Source: an uncultured Clostridia bacterium
GTDB taxonomy: Bacteria > Bacillota > Clostridia > UBA1381
DNA: 64,000 bases
Reading direction: 5' to 3'
Assembly (NCBI GenBank): GCA_910585485.1
Contig: CAJUEZ010000005.1
Span: 1-64,000 of the forward strand
Shown here: positions 7,268 to 16,568 of the stretch, one piece after another
How positions within the stretch are numbered: position 1 is the stretch's first letter
Layout of the letters: every line of letters begins with the position of its first letter
Notes under the pieces: generated by a model
Database searches by the model: none
Seen by the model: the letters and a program-made list of their open reading frames with translations, nothing else
Told to the model about the DNA's origin: nothing
Program-made: the position numbers and the translations under genes

Positions 7268-10200
7268 CTATATATCGTCTTCTAAGCCGTCAAAAAGCCC
7301 CATTTCAAAACATTTAGCTATGTAGGCATTGAAGCGCGCGGTTTTTTTGTACCCGCCTGTAGTCATAACCAACATACGCAATTTCGTACATAAGTTTACA
7401 ATACCCTTTGCTTCTTCCTTTTCCACGCTTAGCATAGCTTCGACGTCGCCTAAACGTAAATACTTCTGTTGTGCGAATAATGTTATAAATTCACTGTATT
7501 TGCCCGTGTTCTTTAGCGTGTCTAAACCTCTAAGCTGTGCGGTTAGCTTATCAAATTTTTCTGGGGTTAGTTCTTCTTCATTAACGCTTAGCTTTGCGTA
7601 ATAGTTAAGCCCACAGCCCGGCGCATTATATACAGCTTTTAAGTATTCCTCAATATACTGTACGTGGGCGGGGTACACTACAATACGTTCGCCGCTTTCG
7701 TCTACGCTATGTAGCATAGCCGCTAAAGCTACCGCCAGACGTGCAACCTTATTACGTTCGTCTGAAGGTGATACCAACGGCACGTCGTTAGCTTTACCGT
7801 ATATACGGCTTAACGTTGTGGCCGTATTAAGTAAAGCGTCTACAGTCCCGTTCGCAAATAGTACGTTGTCCGTTTTCCTCGACCACGCAAACAGTATACT
7901 ATTTTTGAGAACGTCAGCTGTAACACTCTTAGGGAATGTCGGAAGCTGTCTGTTATACTTTGCCGGGTCTACGTCAGTGGAACGCATAAATACAGCAAAG
8001 TCAAAACGTCGTATGTCCTCATTGTTAAATATGTCCTTCAAGGCTTCTACGCCCTGTGAATAGTCCGCAAGACGTTTACCATATGGAACGTTACCAGATA
8101 GAATAGCACGCACCCTACAGGGCGTTTCAGCGGTTACAGCGCGTTTAACCTCTAACTTACCGTCGCTTCGGGCTAAGGTCATTTCGCTGTACTCTTTTTT
8201 CTCTATGCCTGTGTCCTCGTCAATCCAGATAAGCTCTTTATCGGCTAAAGGCCACGCACCCCATACGATATACCACGCGCCGCCACTTCCGCTTTGTTCC
8301 ATTTTGTAGGTTAAGCCTGTACGGCTGGTACTTTCTGCATTTACACGATTACCTAAGCCCGCATACTTCATTATTTTTTCAATAAGCGCCGACTTGCCTG
8401 TACCCGTGTCGCCTACGATTTTCATTTCCACCCAGCCGCGTATAGGCGCTGTGTCCCAGGGGACATTAAAACGTAATACGCTGTGATAAGTAAGTAGCAC
8501 GCCTAAAAGCGTTTCGTCACGCTCTACGATATGCGTAACATTGTATGTAAGGTCATTAAGTATCGCTTCTACTTTTGCGGCCACGTCCTCAACAGTCATA
8601 CTTTGCGGCTGCAAGATTTTTAAGTCTTCTTGCACTTCCTCAGTAAGCGTAAAACTTTCTACGACGTCCTGTAAAGGTGTAGCCGACGTAACAAGTATAG
8701 TGCTTTCCTGGTTTCGTGGGTGTGGGTATACATAGCCGCTGATTTCGTAGTATTTATTTTCGCTTACAGGCAGACCGCCCATAGCGTAGATTTTACGTAA
8801 TACGTATGACCCGTCTATAGGTTCGTCGGTACGGTCGCCGTCGTCTGCCATAGGTATTACCAACAATTCGTCAATGTTCGTATTTTCTACGATTTCCGTA
8901 TCATACTTTTGACAGCTGGGTATACCGCTTAGCTCTCGTAAAATTCCTTTTATGTTGTCGTCGCCCGTAGCGGTCATTTGTATAAGTTCACGGTTTGTCG
9001 CCCCTAAATCTTTGTACGCTGTAGCTACAGGAATATTTAGTAACGGACAACCGTATTTTTTACACTTTTCACGACCCCAGCAGCTATACTCAATTTTCTT
9101 TGGAACGATATACGGTGTATGCTTTTTACCCGCTACCATTACGCGGGTTTTAATTAGCTTACCTGTTAGCTCTGCGTTACTTGTCGACGCCAGATGTAGC
9201 GGTATAGCTTCTGTATCTGCCTGTACGTTACGTGCCAGACAGTGGCATAAGTCTCCGGCACACGGCACGCGTTCATAGTCCTTGCTGTTGTCTGACTTTT
9301 CGCCGTGTAATGAACGTATAAAGGCACAACCGAATTTATAGTCATTTTCGTTACTGTAGACAGCTTCCACGACGCTTTTAGTGTTTGCTACACGCTGTCT
9401 TACGTTATACTTGCCTTCAGCGCTGGTATGCTGTACTACCCATTCTTCAAGCGTCTTGCTGGTTTCCTCTTTCTTATATCCAGCAGCTTTAAAGTAGCAA
9501 GCAAGCTGTACGGTAGCCTGGTTACGGTCGCCGTCTTTCTTCCAGCCGCCTTTTAGAATATCCTGTACACATACAGGCGGTTTATCTTTAATAAAGATAT
9601 ATTCTTCTTTGTCATACCGTTGTTGCGCGGTAGCCGCGGCGTCGCTGTACTCTTTCATTTTATCGGCGTAAAATGCGCCCGCTTTAGGTCGTTTTCTTAC
9701 AGCCTTTTCACGTTCTGCGGGGGCGTACACGTCTGTAGATACACTTCCCGTTTTTGCACGTTCGCGTATTTCGTCAAGGCTTAATATGCCTAATTCCTTA
9801 CGGCTTAGCTCAATTTTATATAAGCCTGTCGTTTGATGTCGGCTGTAGGGAAGACGTAGCATACGTTTAACTGTATAGACTACCATATCCAAAGACGGAA
9901 GCGGTACTACCTTTTCTACAGGCTTACCGTGTTCGTCTTCTACTTCCTGTATTTCGCCTAATCTATAACGTAAATACCCTGCTATGTGCTTATACACTTT
10001 GTTAAGGTCCGCGCGTGGCTTTATACCTAAAGCCCGTTCATCTAAAAGAATGTGGAAGCCTTTGTTACCACTAAAGTAAATTTGTATATCCGTTTCTTTT
10101 AGGTCAAGTTCCTGTAAGAAGAAGTCTACGATTTTTACGGCGTCAGCCTGTGCTACGGTAGGGTCAGCGTCATAGTCAAGGTCAAAGTAGAGGGGCGCTA

Positions 10201-10396
10201 AAAATGCTTCCCCGTCTACTTTGCTTGCGTTTACGTACCTCTGTACTGTGGCAAAACAATTATAATCTTTTGCTTCTTCGTGCTGGTATGTCGCTATATC
10301 ATCTACCGCTATACGTCGCCACGGACTATGTTTACCTTTGCTATCACAATGGTAAACGTCAACATATTTATAGTCCTGCTCTGTTTGTTTTGCCAT
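7268..10396 (-). CDS. fused archaeo-eukaryotic primase and MCM-like AAA+ helicase
   Basis: A 1042-aa protein. The N-terminal primase shows YFDLDYD (71-75, metal-binding D-x-D), SGNKGFH (109-115) and LDMVVYTVKRMLRLPYS (169-185), the three catalytic motifs of archaeo-eukaryotic primases. A cysteine cluster (C357, C379, C384, C386) follows. An OB-like segment (EISGYVYPHPRNQE, 551-564) precedes the helicase: Walker A GDTGTGKS (662-669), TSRTGLT, GAWPLAD, Walker B LIWIDED (722-728), sensor-1 region AILSGNVPYG (764-773) and RRFDFAVFM (796-804). The order and spacing match MCM helicases. Primase-MCM fusions are known from a few bacterial mobile elements such as the Bacillus cereus MCM; most bacterial phages use other helicases. 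Confidence 0.85.
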   Translation of the reverse strand: MAKQTEQDYKYVDVYHCDSKGKHSPWRRIAVDDIATYQHEEAKDYNCFATVQRYVNASKVDGEAFLAPLYFDLDYDADPTVAQADAVKIVDFFLQELDLKETDIQIYFSGNKGFHILLDERALGIKPRADLNKVYKHIAGYLRYRLGEIQEVEDEHGKPVEKVVPLPSLDMVVYTVKRMLRLPYSRHQTTGLYKIELSRKELGILSLDEIRERAKTGSVSTDVYAPAEREKAVRKRPKAGAFYADKMKEYSDAAATAQQRYDKEEYIFIKDKPPVCVQDILKGGWKKDGDRNQATVQLACYFKAAGYKKEETSKTLEEWVVQHTSAEGKYNVRQRVANTKSVVEAVYSNENDYKFGCAFIRSLHGEKSDNSKDYERVPCAGDLCHCLARNVQADTEAIPLHLASTSNAELTGKLIKTRVMVAGKKHTPYIVPKKIEYSCWGREKCKKYGCPLLNIPVATAYKDLGATNRELIQMTATGDDNIKGILRELSGIPSCQKYDTEIVENTNIDELLVIPMADDGDRTDEPIDGSYVLRKIYAMGGLPVSENKYYEISGYVYPHPRNQESTILVTSATPLQDVVESFTLTEEVQEDLKILQPQSMTVEDVAAKVEAILNDLTYNVTHIVERDETLLGVLLTYHSVLRFNVPWDTAPIRGWVEMKIVGDTGTGKSALIEKIMKYAGLGNRVNAESTSRTGLTYKMEQSGSGGAWYIVWGAWPLADKELIWIDEDTGIEKKEYSEMTLARSDGKLEVKRAVTAETPCRVRAILSGNVPYGKRLADYSQGVEALKDIFNNEDIRRFDFAVFMRSTDVDPAKYNRQLPTFPKSVTADVLKNSILFAWSRKTDNVLFANGTVDALLNTATTLSRIYGKANDVPLVSPSDERNKVARLAVALAAMLHSVDESGERIVVYPAHVQYIEEYLKAVYNAPGCGLNYYAKLSVNEEELTPEKFDKLTAQLRGLDTLKNTGKYSEFITLFAQQKYLRLGDVEAMLSVEKEEAKGIVNLCTKLRMLVMTTGGYKKTARFNAYIAKCFEMGLFDGLEDDI

Positions 10397-10413
10397 AAAA
10401 GCAACCCCCTATA

Positions 10414-11202
10414 TTACTTCGTGTATTCGTCCGGGTTAAACATACCCATAGCTTCAAACTCAACACCCAGCCACGATATGGACGGGTCTTTACCCTTCAT
10501 TTCCTTAGTCGACAAACGTGTTACGACCGACGCAACACCTGTACGCGCCTTAATGCCTATATTTTTGTATTTACCCTGGTACACACCCATAGTATACTTG
10601 CCCCAGCTTATTGTAGCTGTAGGGCTGAAGCTCATTAAGTATACACGCGGTAGTACGTCTGAGTCGTTCAGATTTTCTGCTACAGCTTCTACAGGCACGA
10701 CAAACGCTATATAGCGTAATTCAAGGTCATTAACGCTGTAGCGTTCAGCCGCTTCGGGGTGTTCAAGTAACCACGCTGTAAGACGCTCTTCTGCGTCAGC
10801 TTTTTCGCGTTCTGCGACAATAAGCTGTCCGTCTTCCGGGCTGTTCTGCAATCCCCATAAACTCCAGCGCTTTTCGCCCTGTCCTACAATTACGTCGATA
10901 TGGTCGCCGTAGTTTACGCTTTCGTCGTCCTTTTCGTAGAATTGACCTTTTTTATTGATTACAAGCCAACTACCCATATACACAAAGTCAAGGTCAAGAC
11001 CTTCATTAACCTGGATAAAATCGTCCATTATGTTAGCCAATAACGTAGTAATATACGTCGTCGCTGTCGGCGATGCGGCTACCTCTTTAGGCGCGGTCTT
11101 AGCTATCGCGCTTTCGGCTACGTGGTCCTGCGCCGGGTTTGCGGGTACATCTACTGTCGTGTTCTGTGTTTCCTCTACCTTGTTTTTATTTACTTCACTC
11201 AT
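10414..11202 (-). CDS. hypothetical replication-module protein
   Basis: A 262-aa protein. Residues 1-45 are disordered and rich in Ala/Thr/Glu. The rest is a mixed fold with an aromatic-rich centre (DFVYMGSWLVINKKGQFYE, RWSLWGLQ). The family is not recognised. Its place between the SF2 helicase and the primase-MCM gene, and the absence of any other single-stranded-DNA-binding protein candidate, make an SSB-like role conceivable. There is no motif evidence for it. Confidence 0.6.
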   Translation of the reverse strand: MSEVNKNKVEETQNTTVDVPANPAQDHVAESAIAKTAPKEVAASPTATTYITTLLANIMDDFIQVNEGLDLDFVYMGSWLVINKKGQFYEKDDESVNYGDHIDVIVGQGEKRWSLWGLQNSPEDGQLIVAEREKADAEERLTAWLLEHPEAAERYSVNDLELRYIAFVVPVEAVAENLNDSDVLPRVYLMSFSPTATISWGKYTMGVYQGKYKNIGIKARTGVASVVTRLSTKEMKGKDPSISWLGVEFEAMGMFNPDEYTK

Positions 11203-11226
11203 TGTTATAAGCCCCTTTCAAAATTA

Positions 11227-12897
11227 TTAAAATATTTGTTTGTTTAAAAAATCGTCAATTACATCACGTTCCGTTTTTGGTTTACGCGGTAAGGCAATAC
11301 CTAAGCGCTTGTAAACCTTTCTACGTGTGTAATACTGTTGTCTGAAAATTCCTACCTTGTCGTCTACGTAATCGTACCAGAAGGCTTTTTTATCGGAATT
11401 TTGCGGGTCCGGGCGCATTATTCGCCCTATCTCTTGTTCCAACCCCGCGCCGTTGCGTTCGTTGCCTGTGTCGCCCTTCTTAGGCGTTACAGAATGACCT
11501 ACACTTAGGTGCGGAATATCCAGCCCTTCACGGGCAAGCTGCGTAGCAAAAAGTATATCTATTTTACGGTCGTTTACGTCCTGTAAAATCTGCTTACGCG
11601 TTTTTGCGGTTACTTGCCAAGCGTCAAACTCTGCTGGTGTATACAGCGGTGTTTTTACTTGCCAACGACGATTAGCGTATTTGTATTCAGTACCGTAGAA
11701 GTTAGCCGCTGATTTCGCCGTACCCTCGTTTGCAGATACACGCCAAGCGTAACGCTGTATACCGCCGTGTACTACAGCTGTATTTATACCTGTTATACCG
11801 CGTTCCTTTAATATGCCTTCGACTTTCTCACGTAACATAAAGCAATAGCGTACACTTTCGGCAATTACTAAGGCCGGTCCCTGCGGAATAGCATTTACTA
11901 TACTTTCCGCTACAAGCGCCGTTCGTGCTTCGTTATGTATCAACTTATCCATAAGGTCAACGTAGTTAAGGTCGTCGCCGCCTGCGTCTACGTTGTCGCC
12001 CTGTCGGTCGCTTGCCGGGTCTGCGTCGAAGTCGGTATACACAAAGTTTACTGTCGGTCGTATAAGCTGTACGTCGTCGTATAAGCTGGTACGTTCTACG
12101 GTGTAGCGTAACGGTCCTATACCCATATACATAAACTGTTGTAAGCCGTCTTTACGGTCTGGCGTCGCTGTAAGCCCTACAATTCGTGCCGCCTTAAACT
12201 TAGCTGTTGTATCTATAAATTGTGTAGCTGGGAAGTGGTGCGCTTCATCAACAACGACCACACCCACAAACTTATTTAGGTAGTCTATAATATCTGGGTT
12301 AGCCTGTAACGTTTTTACGGACGCTATAATCAATTTACGGTCGCCGTAATCACGTTTACCGTCGCCTAATATTCCGACTTTACCCACACCCGTTAAAGTT
12401 GCTTCAGCTCTGGCCTTTGTCTGGTACATAAGGTCAGTCGTATGTGTAAGCCATACGGTCGACCTGCTCATAGTGTGTATGTATTTCATTCCCATTATGG
12501 TTTTACCGCTGCCCGCTGGCGCAACTGCTACACCGTTTTTCTCTACTAATGCTTCTACAAGCGGTACTTGATAATCACGAAGCACGTAGTTTGTATTCCA
12601 GCTACCGAAGTCTGCGTAATAGCCTGTCGTATACATTTCGCAATCTTCATACGGTACACCGTAGTCGTTTATGTGCTTACGTAGCTGTTCGCCGTACCCT
12701 CTGGGAAGTATCAGCGTACCGTCATTGTCTATAACGTATAGCTTCAGCTGTTGCTGCATACCCCACGTAGGGCGGCGCTGGCGTTTCGCCTTTTCATAGG
12801 CGGGGTTAGGTATCGTCAAATCGTCTGCAATACTGCACCGTAACGCTGTCGTATAGCCTGCAACCCTTATATTGTTTGAATATATTATTTGTAGCAC
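11227..12897 (-). CDS. superfamily 2 DNA helicase
   Basis: A 556-aa DEAH-box helicase. Motif I is APAGSGKT (about 131-138), motif II VVDEAHH, motif III GLTATPDR and motif VI QEIGRIMRP. An N-terminal 100-residue region precedes the motor, similar in layout to T4 UvsW and type III/ResIII-like translocases. A 60-residue insertion separates motifs IV and V. Such helicases remodel forks or recombination intermediates, which fits the neighbouring resolvase and SbcCD-like genes. It overlaps the resolvase gene by 13 bases. Confidence 0.88.
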   Translation of the reverse strand: MLQIIYSNNIRVAGYTTALRCSIADDLTIPNPAYEKAKRQRRPTWGMQQQLKLYVIDNDGTLILPRGYGEQLRKHINDYGVPYEDCEMYTTGYYADFGSWNTNYVLRDYQVPLVEALVEKNGVAVAPAGSGKTIMGMKYIHTMSRSTVWLTHTTDLMYQTKARAEATLTGVGKVGILGDGKRDYGDRKLIIASVKTLQANPDIIDYLNKFVGVVVVDEAHHFPATQFIDTTAKFKAARIVGLTATPDRKDGLQQFMYMGIGPLRYTVERTSLYDDVQLIRPTVNFVYTDFDADPASDRQGDNVDAGGDDLNYVDLMDKLIHNEARTALVAESIVNAIPQGPALVIAESVRYCFMLREKVEGILKERGITGINTAVVHGGIQRYAWRVSANEGTAKSAANFYGTEYKYANRRWQVKTPLYTPAEFDAWQVTAKTRKQILQDVNDRKIDILFATQLAREGLDIPHLSVGHSVTPKKGDTGNERNGAGLEQEIGRIMRPDPQNSDKKAFWYDYVDDKVGIFRQQYYTRRKVYKRLGIALPRKPKTERDVIDDFLNKQIF

Positions 12898-13379
12898 TTT
12901 TCCACCCCCTGTAGGTCATAATAGCGGTTCTGTTCGTCGTCAAATAATACAGGCAAGTTTACACACCGTATAAGCCGCTTGCGAAAGTCGTCAAGTGTAA
13001 TATACTGTACGTTTTTTATCCGCATATAGCGTAAAGCGTCTATAAAGCGGAAGGCGTAGGCTTCATCTGTCGTCTTGTTTAAAAAGCTGATAAAGACAAG
13101 ACCGCGATTACGACGGAATACACAATCAAAGTCGTACAAGCCTTTTTGCTGATTTACGCGTATCATAGACAGCTTAAACGCTGTCCCAGCGGTACGTTTT
13201 GCTTCGGCTAATATGTTTATACTTTCTAACAGTATAATCTCATCAGCGGGACGTGTACCGCCGCTTGTGTCACTTATCCGCATACGCCAGCATTTCGGTA
13301 GTACCCGCCAGCTTCGCCGTAATTCGTCTTGAAAGTCCTCGCCACGTTGTCGGCGTTCCTGTTGCTTCCTATCTGCCAT
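12885..13379 (-). CDS. RecU-like Holliday-junction resolvase
   Basis: A 164-aa protein with RGEDFQDELRRSW at its start, GGTRPADEI near residue 45, NILAEAKRT (the E-x-K of a PD-(D/E)xK nuclease), and a GLVFISFLN strand. The layout matches the RecU family, which resolves four-way junctions in Firmicutes and many of their phages. Identity to RecU proper cannot be judged by eye; another PD-(D/E)xK resolvase is possible. The ATG follows AGGTGG by five bases, three codons inside the longest open frame. Confidence 0.65.
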   Translation of the reverse strand: MADRKQQERRQRGEDFQDELRRSWRVLPKCWRMRISDTSGGTRPADEIILLESINILAEAKRTAGTAFKLSMIRVNQQKGLYDFDCVFRRNRGLVFISFLNKTTDEAYAFRFIDALRYMRIKNVQYITLDDFRKRLIRCVNLPVLFDDEQNRYYDLQGVEKCYK

Positions 13380-13388
13380 AACAACCAC

Positions 13389-13856
13389 CTACGACAGATA
13401 TTCAAGTAATGCAGCCTGTAACCTTGCTTTAGCCTGTATACCGCGCAAGGCTTCTACCTTTGTGTTAAAGGTGTCATTTGCTTTGCCTAATTCAATATCA
13501 ATTTGAATTATCTTACCTTCAACTGTTGCAAGCTCTGTACGTTCGGCGCGGCTTACTTCTCTGCGGTACGCGTCACGGGTCGTATCATTTGTAAGGAATA
13601 TCTTACGACCGTCAACGATAGCAAAAGCGTCTTTACCGTTGCCCTGTATCTGCATAATTGCATTGCTTTCAGCAAGTTTAATCTCTGTCTGAAGCTCGCG
13701 CCCGCGTTTCATAAGTGTAGCTTTTTCACCGTAAACGCTTTCGCGTTTTTCCCCAGCCGCAACGACTTCACTTATAGCGGTATCAAGCTGTAAAGCTGTC
13801 GCCTGTAGCTCGTCGTCGCTTAAAAGTTTTGTAAATTCTTTTGTCGGTTTTTCCAT
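13389..13856 (-). CDS. hypothetical coiled-coil protein
   Basis: A 155-aa protein, mostly charged helices, with a central strand pair (KDAFAIVDGRKIFLTND). It looks like two coiled-coil arms around a small domain. It lies between the SbcD-like nuclease and the RecU-like resolvase, so a part in recombination or end processing is plausible but unproven. Confidence 0.55.
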   Translation of the reverse strand: MEKPTKEFTKLLSDDELQATALQLDTAISEVVAAGEKRESVYGEKATLMKRGRELQTEIKLAESNAIMQIQGNGKDAFAIVDGRKIFLTNDTTRDAYRREVSRAERTELATVEGKIIQIDIELGKANDTFNTKVEALRGIQAKARLQAALLEYLS

Positions 13857-13886
13857 ATTGTTTACCTACCTTTCTTAAATATTGTT

Positions 13887-14870
13887 TTATACCTTTGCGC
13901 CCATAGCTTCGCGTTGCTGGTCCAAAATCTCTAACGCCGTCTTTACGACTTCCGGGGCGTAGGCTTCTTGTTTTGCGATTTCCTCTACAATTTGATTGAC
14001 GTCGGCTATTACCTTTTGCCCCGTGTGGCTCTGTATTAGTGTGCTGAAGTTATCCATAGCGTACTGACGCGCCTTTGCTTCGTCTATCTTGCTACGGTCT
14101 AAAACTTCGTCGCCTGGCTTAGCACTATTTAGCTTTACAAGCTGAATGTCGATATGTCTGTCGCCGTGTGTACTGTTAATCGTTATTTCTGCTATCCGTA
14201 CGGGACGTTCTATTTCGTTTATGCTGGCGCTCATTCTCATAAGTGCGCCAGGGTTGCAAAATAGCTTACCGTCAGCACGTCTGACGACACCGTAGCCCGT
14301 GTGGTCGTGTCCCGTCAATACTATATCCGCATTGGTTTTACAATCGTCTATAAGCGTATAACGGTCAAACGGCGGTTTGTGGTCTAACAACATACCGTGC
14401 GCTATATGAATATAGGTAAAGCCGTTTACGCCCCCAGCGTCGCCGTTATATCCGTAGCCGTCTATATCCATTTGACCGCTGTAAGGCGTTGCAGTAATAT
14501 ACGTATCACCAATAATTACAGGGTCTTCCAATATAACGTGAAAATCGGGTACTAACAATTCCAGCAGTTTAAGACTGCTTCGTCCGTATGTACTGAGGTT
14601 ATAGCCGTATATATCGTGATTACCTATTGTCGCATATATCGGACAGAGTGTGTCTTTAAGGATATTCGCGTAATGCAGTAATACACCTATAGACACTTCG
14701 GGTCTATCCCATACGTCGCCCGGCATTAGTATAGCGTCCGCGTTACAGTAAGACGCAAAACTTAAAACTTCAGTTAGTTTCTCGTCAGCTGCCGTCTGGT
14801 AGTCGTCAATACGGTTTCGCGGGTTATTACCGCGTAAATGCCAATCGCCTGTAAATATGAATTTAGCCAT
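13887..14870 (-). CDS. SbcD/Mre11-like metallophosphoesterase nuclease
   Basis: A 327-aa calcineurin-like phosphoesterase: GDWHL (motif I), MPGDVWD (II), GNHDIYG (III), HIAHGM and GHDHTGYG (IV-V). These ligands bind two manganese ions in Mre11/SbcD nucleases. The C-terminal 100 residues are helical, as in capping regions that hold the Rad50 partner. Its partner is probably the two-part SbcC-like ATPase encoded at 18896-20200 and 15070-15717. An ATG four codons inside the longest frame (MAKFIFTG) is preferred because the family begins there. Confidence 0.85.
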   Translation of the reverse strand: MAKFIFTGDWHLRGNNPRNRIDDYQTAADEKLTEVLSFASYCNADAILMPGDVWDRPEVSIGVLLHYANILKDTLCPIYATIGNHDIYGYNLSTYGRSSLKLLELLVPDFHVILEDPVIIGDTYITATPYSGQMDIDGYGYNGDAGGVNGFTYIHIAHGMLLDHKPPFDRYTLIDDCKTNADIVLTGHDHTGYGVVRRADGKLFCNPGALMRMSASINEIERPVRIAEITINSTHGDRHIDIQLVKLNSAKPGDEVLDRSKIDEAKARQYAMDNFSTLIQSHTGQKVIADVNQIVEEIAKQEAYAPEVVKTALEILDQQREAMGAKV

Positions 14871-14875
14871 TATAA

Positions 14876-15073
14876 TCACCACACTTTCTCTAACTGTTTT
14901 ACAGCTTCAAAAAAACCTTTTGCGCCCATTGCCTGTAAAGCAGCGACGACGTTAATTTCTACATTGTCGTTTCTGTTTAGCCATTCTGCTAAAAATTCTT
15001 CTGTGTACAAAGAGTGGCCTAAACTTTTTATAATGACTTTCTGCTTTTCTGTAAGCTCTATTTTTTCGCTCAT
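14876..15073 (-). CDS. small hypothetical protein in the SbcCD-like cluster
   Basis: A 65-aa, all-helical protein. Its start overlaps the end of the SbcC-like C-terminal half by four bases and it lies six bases upstream of the SbcD-like gene, suggesting coupled expression. It is the right size for a small accessory subunit, but it has no recognisable domain. Confidence 0.5.
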   Translation of the reverse strand: MSEKIELTEKQKVIIKSLGHSLYTEEFLAEWLNRNDNVEINVVAALQAMGAKGFFEAVKQLEKVW

Positions 15074-15717
15074 TCTGCTTTCACCTCACTTTCGCCAGAC
15101 GGTCTACGTGATACGCTTATGCTTGTTTCGCCGATTTCGGCAAGGTCCGCGTTATGCGTAATCAGTATTATTTGTCTGTTAAATTGTGCGCTGTACTGTT
15201 TGAGGAAGTACGCCACATTCGGCGCGTATTCCTTTGATACGTGCTTACCTACTTCGTCCAGGAATAGGGGACCTGTAACACCTTCCATTTCACCAATAGC
15301 CAGCCTTAAAGCTAAAGCGATAATATCAACTTTACCGCCGCCGCGGTCATAGTCTGGCTTTTCAAGTTTCGTAACAGTCGTACCGTCATTTAACCAATAG
15401 TCAGCTACAGGCTGCCCCGCGCGTATGCCTAATTCAATAATGAATACGTGATTACCGCCAAATACGACATTTAACGCTTCGCTTACAACGCTTTCTATAC
15501 GGTCTTTTGCTTGCTGTCTTGCATACTCGCTTGTTTTCTGTAAAAGTATCTGCACCTTATCAAATATGCCTATCTGATTTTCGGCTTCTGCTTTTTCATC
15601 AAGCGCGTTTTGTTTGTGCTTTAGCAGTAGTTCTCGTTTTGCGTTATCCTGTACAAGTCGTTCCTTCAATGTTTGCAAGTTCGTACGTACAGTGTTAATT
15701 CGGTACTGAGATAACAT
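15070..15717 (-). CDS. SbcC/Rad50-like ATPase, C-terminal half (separate gene)
   Basis: A 215-aa protein that carries only the second half of an SMC/Rad50-type ATPase: about 75 residues of coiled coil, then a signature-like DRGGGK (124-129), Walker B PLFLDE (150-155) and the H-loop ITHN (186-189). It has no Walker A. The matching N-terminal half with Walker A is encoded 3.2 kb upstream in the same operon (18896-20200). AAGGGGG eight bases before ATG makes this a true start, not a fragment left by a frameshift. Presumably the two proteins pair to form one ATP site with the SbcD-like nuclease. Confidence 0.8.
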   Translation of the reverse strand: MLSQYRINTVRTNLQTLKERLVQDNAKRELLLKHKQNALDEKAEAENQIGIFDKVQILLQKTSEYARQQAKDRIESVVSEALNVVFGGNHVFIIELGIRAGQPVADYWLNDGTTVTKLEKPDYDRGGGKVDIIALALRLAIGEMEGVTGPLFLDEVGKHVSKEYAPNVAYFLKQYSAQFNRQIILITHNADLAEIGETSISVSRRPSGESEVKAE

Positions 15718-15730
15718 AGTAATTACCCCC

Positions 15731-15967
15731 TTACTCTATTGTCGGTATAGCCTGTTCAATAGCTGTAAGTCCGTCGTCGACCTCTTTTTCCAGGCGTTCT
15801 ATTTCGCCGTCTATGGTTTCTGGCGTAACGCCTAACTCTTGCATTTGCTCGACGACATTATCACATTCGGTCTTTGCACTGTCTAACTGCGTTTCCGCAA
15901 CGGTTTTAGCCTGTTCTGCCTGTTTCAGTTTTTCCTGTGCCTGTTCTATGCGCTCTTTAATATCCAT
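15731..15967 (-). CDS. short coiled-coil protein
   Basis: A 78-aa protein that is almost entirely a two-helix coiled coil: residues 1-45 and 57-78, split by a proline-containing turn (ELGVTPETIDG). It has one cysteine and no CxxC hook. It lies directly before the C-terminal half of the SbcC-like ATPase with a 13-base gap. It may supply or stabilise part of the coiled-coil arm of the split complex; this is inference. Confidence 0.55.
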   Translation of the reverse strand: MDIKERIEQAQEKLKQAEQAKTVAETQLDSAKTECDNVVEQMQELGVTPETIDGEIERLEKEVDDGLTAIEQAIPTIE

Positions 15968-15970
15968 TGT

Positions 15971-16564
15971 TTAAACTCCTTTCGCTTCATCAAAATTAGT
16001 TTCACCTTTACGATACTTTTTAAAGTATTCGTCTGGGCCTATGCGCCTAAAGATTTCTACAGCTGTATTCGCTTTTTCCCAATCGTCCATAGCGTATAAG
16101 CCTAAGTAGTAGCCCTTTTTATCGTGGTAAGCCTTTACCTCGAAGCACTGTTTATCCGCACGCCAATGTACGCCCCTTACTACCAGCTGCTTTATGTTGT
16201 CAAGTTTAGACGGCGCGTATGTTTGGCCTATCGGTAAATTGATTAGGTTATCTCTGCAACAGTTAAGGCTGTTACCGTCCTTAAAAGCGGTGTTTTCGCC
16301 CCTCGTGGGCTGGGCTAATACACGGTGTAATAATGGTTGCTTTGATGTGTAGCCCTGCGGTACTTTGCTTTGCTTCGTTCCGCGTACATACAGCTTGTCG
16401 TTATGCTTATGACGGAAGCCGTACCACGTACCGGGGAAGCTCTGTATAAGGTCAAGGTCAGCCTTATCTATGTACACTTCCACGTACCCGCCTAAATTAT
16501 AGTCCGGGGGAAGGTCTACAAAAATAACTGCTTTCTTGCCTTTGATTAGATATTGATTTTTCAA
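15971..16564 (-). CDS. degenerate HNH / AP2-domain DNA-binding protein
   Basis: A 197-aa protein. Its middle (LHRVLAQP, then AFKDGNSLNCCRDNLINL) matches the layout of phage HNH homing endonucleases, but the central catalytic His of the usual VDH-x-DGN motif is Phe here. Its end (GVHWRADKQCFEVKAYHD, YYLGLYAM, WEKANTAVEIF) matches an AP2 DNA-binding domain. It may have lost cutting activity. The start is TTG with AAGGGGTGATAAA before it, the same context as the adenine methyltransferase start; it lies four bases after that gene's stop. Confidence 0.65.
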   Translation of the reverse strand: MKNQYLIKGKKAVIFVDLPPDYNLGGYVEVYIDKADLDLIQSFPGTWYGFRHKHNDKLYVRGTKQSKVPQGYTSKQPLLHRVLAQPTRGENTAFKDGNSLNCCRDNLINLPIGQTYAPSKLDNIKQLVVRGVHWRADKQCFEVKAYHDKKGYYLGLYAMDDWEKANTAVEIFRRIGPDEYFKKYRKGETNFDEAKGV

Positions 16565-16568
16565 TTTA

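Noticed and set aside
15070..15717. The Walker B half as a frameshift remnant of one SbcC gene
   Set aside because: It has its own AAGGGGG site and start codon, and 3.2 kb with several intact genes separates it from the other half.
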